Below are positions 58,942 to 64,000 of a DNA stretch of 64,000 nt, piece after piece. Below the pieces are notes generated by a model. The model saw only the letters and a list, made by a program, of their open reading frames with translations. It was not told where the DNA came from and did no database searches. Numbering within the stretch: the first letter of the stretch is position 1; each line of letters begins with the position of its first letter. Origin of the DNA: Paracoccaceae bacterium (GTDB taxonomy: Bacteria; Pseudomonadota; Alphaproteobacteria; Rhodobacterales; Rhodobacteraceae); contig JAKVCO010000008.1 in NCBI GenBank assembly GCA_022448245.1, positions 62,001 through 126,000 of the forward strand, in the 5' to 3' direction. The position numbers and the translations under genes are program-made.

Positions 58942-59595
58942 ATGGGCTGCCAGGCGGCGCATCAGCTCGAAAAGATCAAAGCTCGCATCGACCGGCTTAT
59001 GGGAGAGGTCGGGACGGTCGAAAGTACGCCGTTTGACTGGTTGATCCTGCCCCCACATGCCGCTGCGAGTATGCTGAATTCAAATGAATTTTTCCCTCAG
59101 ACAGCCGATGAGCTGGAATACATCGGGAAAGAGCGGCGCTTTTATTGGCCGCGACATGGCATGTGGTTCTGGCACATGATTGGCGGCCTTGAGGCATTTG
59201 AAGATCACAAATCGAAGTTCGCTTACATGCAGCGTCGCCCCGAGATTTACCGTGACCTCGAAGTCCTGGCCATTTGGGCAAATACCCAAGCCAACCTTAG
59301 TGAAGTACCGCTTGGCCACCCGCTCGATCTGACGGCGCGGAGATCGGTGTTGAACGAGCTCCAAAGCGCCCTCGATCGCTATTTCGCAAAGAGTTCGCTC
59401 TTTACGGTGGTCCGCTCAGACAGGCTGAACGCCGAGGACCCTTTGCCTGAGACATCGTTCTCCATCTACGCAGGTGAGGACGCGCCAAAGAACTGGCACG
59501 GATCTTCACCTGCCTGGAAACTGGCCATGGCAGAGGCGCTCGAAAAGACAGGCTTTGCGGCCCGCGTTGGCTCGCCGGAGAAGGCGCGGCGCTGA
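58942..59595 (+). CDS. Hypothetical protein
   Basis: 217-aa ORF; no recognised domain. Confidence 0.7.
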   Translation: MGCQAAHQLEKIKARIDRLMGEVGTVESTPFDWLILPPHAAASMLNSNEFFPQTADELEYIGKERRFYWPRHGMWFWHMIGGLEAFEDHKSKFAYMQRRPEIYRDLEVLAIWANTQANLSEVPLGHPLDLTARRSVLNELQSALDRYFAKSSLFTVVRSDRLNAEDPLPETSFSIYAGEDAPKNWHGSSPAWKLAMAEALEKTGFAARVGSPEKARR

Positions 59596-59666
59596 ACACT
59601 TGTGTGACGAGCTCTATGTTAAGGCGACCGCGCCGGGGGACTCAGACGCGGCCGCCCCCTGCTCGC

Positions 59667-59912
59667 TTAGCCGTCCGTCACCGGCAGAAGCGCAGCCTCT
59701 TCGGCTTGAGCCAGTTCATCTGCATCTATGAGGCCGTCTTCGGTCCGATCGATCAGCAGGAAGAGCTCCTCGGTCAGCTCAGGCATCGCGGCCTGCATCT
59801 CATAGAAGCTCAACAGACCGTCGGCATTGGCGTCGGTATCGGCATCGATGGAAAGCGCGAGGGCCGTTGTGCCGATTGCAGCAGCACCGAGGAAAAAGAG
59901 CGTACGAAACAT
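59667..59912 (-). CDS. Small secreted EF-hand-like protein
   Basis: Signal MFRTLFFLGAAAIGTTALA; DADTDANADGLLSFYEM and DRTEDGLIDADEL EF-hand loops. Confidence 0.78.
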   Translation of the reverse strand: MFRTLFFLGAAAIGTTALALSIDADTDANADGLLSFYEMQAAMPELTEELFLLIDRTEDGLIDADELAQAEEAALLPVTDG

Positions 59913-60216
59913 GGGTGTCTCTTTTGGGTGGGCAGGCGGTCTTGCCCGCTGAAAGGAGGTTTGCGTTGGGTCAGCCGCACTCGCCACGGGTGACGGCGCA
60001 GACAACCTAGAGGCGCGGCTTGCTGCCAAGCTGGGCGGGCCGACCGGAGGGTTTTCCGCCGCTCAAAACGCGCGCCTGCATGCTGCGCAGGCCCTCGCCG
60101 ACGGCTTTCCGCGCTCTGCGCATGACTTTCCCAACAGCGACCTGCCCGCGTCGCATCGAAGCCTGCCAAGTCGCGCGCGGCCTCCTAGGATCGTCAAAGA
60201 ATAAAGGGAGCTCTCC

Positions 60217-61359
60217 ATGGCACGCGACATAGATCCCAACGCGCTCGACGCTGTTCGCCGTCCGATTGAAACCGCCAACGGCTTGCCCAATGCGCATTAC
60301 ACCGACCCAGACGTCTTCAAGGCCGAAGCGAAGGCGACATTGCTTGCGACTTGGGCCGGACTAGCGGTTGGGGCTGATGTGCCGGAAAATGGCGATGCCA
60401 AACCCATTGAGTTCCTCGGGATCCCGTTCCTCCTGATACGCGACAAGGACGGCGATGTCCGCGTGTTCCAGAATATCTGCCGTCACCGCGGCATGATCCT
60501 CGTCAGCGAGCCCAAGAGGATCAAAGGCGCGATCCGCTGCCCCTACCATTCGTGGTGCTACTCCACAAAGGGCGAGTTGAAGAGCACGCCCCATGTTGGC
60601 GGTCCGGGCCACAATACGCATGAGGAGATCGATCCCTCGACGCTCGGCCTGATCGAGGTCCGTTCCCACCTGTGGCGTGATGTGGTCTTCGTGAACGTCT
60701 CAGGCGATGCCGCCCCGTTTGAGGAAGTGCACGCCGATCTCATGGCGCGGTGGGCGGAATTCGAACAGCCGCACCATCATGGCGGGCCGGAGAGCCAATT
60801 CACCCTCGAAGTGGCCACGAACTGGAAACTGGCGGTCGAGAACTACTGCGAGAGCTATCACCTGCCGTGGGTCCATCCCGGCCTGAATTCCTATTCACGT
60901 CTCGAAGACCACTACAATATCGAGGAGCGCGGTCTCTACTCTGGTCAGGGAACGCTGGTTTACCGTCAGTTCGAAGACAACGGCAAAGCGGCCTTCCCGG
61001 ATTTCGCGGGCCTCAGCGAGAAATGGAACACGGGCGCGGAATACATCGCCGTCTATCCCAACGTGCTTCTGGGCGCGCAGCGTGACCATGCCTTTGCGAT
61101 CGTTCTTGAGCCGGTCGATCAGGGCAACACCCGCGAGCATATCCACCTGTACTACGCCTCTGAGGACACCAAGCTGGGCAACCGCGAAAAGAACGCGACC
61201 ATGTGGAAAGAGGTTTTCGAAGAAGACATCTTTGTCGTTGAAGGCATGCAGCGCGGCCGCGCTGCGGTCGACTTCGACGGCGGACGGTTCTCCCCGGCCA
61301 TGGATGGGCCGACGCACTGCTTCCATGACTGGGTTGCTGCAAGGATGCAGGACGCGTGA
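60217..61359 (+). CDS. Rieske-type aromatic ring-hydroxylating oxygenase alpha subunit
   Basis: CRHRG...CPYHSW Rieske ligands; ENYCESYHLPWVHPGL mononuclear iron motif. Confidence 0.94.
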   Translation: MARDIDPNALDAVRRPIETANGLPNAHYTDPDVFKAEAKATLLATWAGLAVGADVPENGDAKPIEFLGIPFLLIRDKDGDVRVFQNICRHRGMILVSEPKRIKGAIRCPYHSWCYSTKGELKSTPHVGGPGHNTHEEIDPSTLGLIEVRSHLWRDVVFVNVSGDAAPFEEVHADLMARWAEFEQPHHHGGPESQFTLEVATNWKLAVENYCESYHLPWVHPGLNSYSRLEDHYNIEERGLYSGQGTLVYRQFEDNGKAAFPDFAGLSEKWNTGAEYIAVYPNVLLGAQRDHAFAIVLEPVDQGNTREHIHLYYASEDTKLGNREKNATMWKEVFEEDIFVVEGMQRGRAAVDFDGGRFSPAMDGPTHCFHDWVAARMQDA

Positions 61360-61565
61360 GCACGCTCCACGCAGCGCTGCTCAGCGCGCATAAAGCGGGC
61401 GACGGCGCCGCAATGGTGGGGCTCTACCTGCAAGCCGCAAACGAGACGTCAGAAACGGATGAGGAGATGTTCTTCCTCACACATGCCTACATCTTTGCAC
61501 TGGAACAGGGGGACGCGAGGGCTCTGGAGATCCACGCGCGCCTAACAGCCGCGGGCCGGATTTAG
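61356..61565 (+). CDS. Small hypothetical protein, translationally coupled to Rieske gene
   Basis: 69 aa; ATG overlaps Rieske stop. Confidence 0.72.
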   Translation: MSTLHAALLSAHKAGDGAAMVGLYLQAANETSETDEEMFFLTHAYIFALEQGDARALEIHARLTAAGRI

Positions 61566-61571
61566 AGGCGT

Positions 61572-62231
61572 CTACTTCAACTTCAGCTGAAGCCGGTCCT
61601 CGGTGAAAAAGTGATCGACCTTCGCAAATGTCCCAAGGCTCTTGCAGCCTGCCACACTGCGATACAGCGCGTTCTCGACCATAAAGAGGCAACCGCGTCC
61701 ATACATGCGGGCCACGTCATCGCGTGAGAACGAGATCAAAAGCCGCGCGGCATCAAAGAACGGATTAATGATCAGCGTCACCAAGGTCAGGAGAAGCTTG
61801 AGGACGGTATCGGAAAAGAGCGCCGCAATCGCGACCGCGGGCACCACCGGCGTCAACACGGCCTCGATCAAAGACTGAACCTCAAGCCCCACCATCGTCC
61901 CAAAGCCCAACAGGGCCGCAAAGCCACCGAGAAGGGAAAAGAGGATCAACCGCACGCGGACAGCGACTACCTGAAGGCCCTCGGGGCGCGGCACCTCTTC
62001 GCTCCAATCGAAACAGTCCATGGCTTGCGCCTCAACACCCAATTTGATCGTCCAGACCTGCAGTAGCAGGCCCACCGCCAACAACACGAAGACTGGTGCC
62101 CCAAGGGGCCAGATGAAGCTCGCGCCAGCCGCTATCAGCGGAAAGGCGACCGTGCACAGATAGGCCTCAGCCGTTCTGTTTGGCAGTCCGTCCGGCGACC
62201 CCAACACTGCTTCGCGAATATATCTGACCAT
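61572..62231 (-). CDS. Hypothetical membrane protein
   Basis: 219 aa with several hydrophobic segments. Confidence 0.75.
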   Translation of the reverse strand: MVRYIREAVLGSPDGLPNRTAEAYLCTVAFPLIAAGASFIWPLGAPVFVLLAVGLLLQVWTIKLGVEAQAMDCFDWSEEVPRPEGLQVVAVRVRLILFSLLGGFAALLGFGTMVGLEVQSLIEAVLTPVVPAVAIAALFSDTVLKLLLTLVTLIINPFFDAARLLISFSRDDVARMYGRGCLFMVENALYRSVAGCKSLGTFAKVDHFFTEDRLQLKLK

Positions 62232-62309
62232 CGGCCCCGCTCCCTATACTTGAGGTCAGATGCTCATAGGAAATGGCCGCGCTGAGAGCTGAATTGAGGA
62301 ATTCCTACG

Positions 62310-64000
62310 TCAGGCCCGCAGGCGTTGCCCCGCTGGATCGAAGGGCGGCTTTTCGAGGATCCGCGCGCGGTGCGGCTGGCCGAGGATCATCACGTCGACT
62401 TCTTGCCCCGGCGAGGTGTTCTTCAGATAGGCCAAAGCAAGAGAAGCATCGACCGTGAACCCATAAGTGCCGGAGCTAACACGGCCCACACCGTTGCCGT
62501 CGAGGTCAAAGATCGGTTCGCCGCCGGACGCATCCGCATCCCGTGTCTCGATCTCGAGAATCTGCAGCGTTTCCCGCGGGGCGTTACCCTTGATGGCCGC
62601 GTAACCCGCCTTGTTCAAGAATTCCTTGTCCATCTTGATGAGGCGATCGAGGCCAGCCTCCTGCGGCCAATACTCGGGCGAGTATTCGCGCGACCACGAC
62701 CCGTAGCCTTTCTCGACCCTCAAGGACATCAACGCGCGCGAGCCTACGGGGCCTGCGCCCACGGCCTCACCCGCCTCGACGAGCGCATCAAAGAGCGCGG
62801 CCTGATCTTCCTCAGCACAGTGAACCTCCCACCCCAGATCGCCGGTGAAGGAGACGCGGAGCGCCGTCAGGTTGATGCCCGCAAGCGTGATCTGCTTCGA
62901 GCGCATGAACGGAAAATCCTCCGTCTCGAGGCTTTCATTTGTGAGGCGCTGCAGGAGCTCACGGGACCGCGGACCAGCCACGTTAAAGCCGCACATGCTG
63001 TCCGTGAGGCTCTCAAACGTGGTGCCCTCGGGCAGCGGGACCTCTTTCCAGAAGCGCTGGTGATAGCGTTCGGCCATGCCGGATCCGATCATGAGGAAGC
63101 TCTCATCGGCCGTGCGGGTGATGGTGAAATCGCCTGCGATGCCACCGCGTTTGCCGATGAGCGGCGTGAGGCAAGACCGACCTACGGCCTTCGGCGCATA
63201 GTTGGCGAAAACGGCGTTAAGCCAGGCCTCTGCGCCCGGCCCCTCGATGCGGTACTTCGCGAAGTTCGAGATGTCGATGATGCCCGCATTCTCTCGTAGC
63301 ATCCGACATTCGCGGCCCACGGCGGCGAACCACGGCTGGCGATCGAATCCTGCGCTATCTGGGGTGCCCGCATCGTAATATAGTGGGTGTTCCCAGCCGT
63401 AGTTCAGGCCAAATACGGCTCCCATCTCTTTCTGGCGGGCATAGGCGGGGCGCATGCGCATGGGGCGGCCTGCCTCGCGTTCTTCACCGGGGAAGTGGAT
63501 CGCAAAGCGGTTGGCGTATTGGTCCTTCACGCGGGCCTTGGTGAAGTCGGCCCCGGCCCAGGTGCCGAAGCGCGCCACGTCCCAACCGAACATGTCTTGA
63601 TGGCTTTCGCCCTCCACCATCCATTGCGCTGCACTCAGGCCAATCCCGCCGGATTGAGAGAATCCGGGGATCATGCCGGTGCAGAGGAAGTAGTTTCTGA
63701 GCTCTGGATGCGGACCGTAGAGGGCGCTGGAATCCGGCGACCAGATCATGGGGCCGTTAATGACGCGCTTGATGCCGGCCTCGCCCACGGCAGGCACACG
63801 CTCAATCGCGCGCATCATGTTTTCTTCGATCCGGTCTAGGTCATCAGCAAAGAGCTCGTGCCCGAAGCCCTGTGGTGTGCCGTCCTCGGCCCAGATGCGC
63901 ACGTCTTTTTCATAGGCGCCGACGAGGAGGCCATTACCTTCTTGGCGCAGGTAGTACTCACCGTCGCGGTCCGCGACCGATGGCAGGCGCCGGTCGAGCG
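62310..64000 (-). CDS. FAD-dependent oxidoreductase / GcvT family (dimethylglycine/sarcosine dehydrogenase-like), N-terminus beyond window
   Basis: GFSQSGGIGLSAAQWMVEGE, GcvT-like C-terminus (LRVSFTGDLGWEVHC, GSRALMSLRVEKGYGSWSREY, RVSSGTYGFTVDASLALAYL); frame open to window end. Confidence 0.93.
   Translation of the reverse strand, partial: LDRRLPSVADRDGEYYLRQEGNGLLVGAYEKDVRIWAEDGTPQGFGHELFADDLDRIEENMMRAIERVPAVGEAGIKRVINGPMIWSPDSSALYGPHPELRNYFLCTGMIPGFSQSGGIGLSAAQWMVEGESHQDMFGWDVARFGTWAGADFTKARVKDQYANRFAIHFPGEEREAGRPMRMRPAYARQKEMGAVFGLNYGWEHPLYYDAGTPDSAGFDRQPWFAAVGRECRMLRENAGIIDISNFAKYRIEGPGAEAWLNAVFANYAPKAVGRSCLTPLIGKRGGIAGDFTITRTADESFLMIGSGMAERYHQRFWKEVPLPEGTTFESLTDSMCGFNVAGPRSRELLQRLTNESLETEDFPFMRSKQITLAGINLTALRVSFTGDLGWEVHCAEEDQAALFDALVEAGEAVGAGPVGSRALMSLRVEKGYGSWSREYSPEYWPQEAGLDRLIKMDKEFLNKAGYAAIKGNAPRETLQILEIETRDADASGGEPIFDLDGNGVGRVSSGTYGFTVDASLALAYLKNTSPGQEVDVMILGQPHRARILEKPPFDPAGQRLRA

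Overview
This is a gene-dense, high-GC chromosomal window, most likely from a Rhodobacteraceae/Roseobacter-type alphaproteobacterium. That placement is inferred from gene content and order; no database search was run. Most of it is core genome: cysS, an ABC-F ATPase, olsB-like, msrB, yceD-rpmF-plsX-fabH-ihfA-merR, tRNA-Pro(GGG), double-length dcd, nagZ-scpA-scpB, argS, dgt, erpA, xth, dksA, edd-eda, glnE, bpt, a TakP-type TRAP transporter beside a Cache-domain two-component system, and ilv genes. I saw no CRISPR array, transposase, prophage or rRNA. The items most worth a second look are: (1) an unannotated 15-codon leader peptide MTILVVLVRKWRMGR with a terminator upstream of ilvB, consistent with branched-chain amino-acid attenuation; (2) a GH16/RTX glycanase gene with an in-frame TAA inside its RTX repeats and Ala where the catalytic nucleophile Glu is expected; (3) an FkbM methyltransferase whose N-terminus is out of frame across an A7 tract; (4) a perfect 9-bp hairpin plus T5 with the start codon of an RlmI-like methyltransferase in its loop; (5) a MoxR/CoxE-type locus with an interposed DUF2927 lipoprotein and an unlisted 57-aa membrane protein; (6) several palindromic operator candidates; and (7) a lipoprotein gene inserted between ilvB and ilvN.
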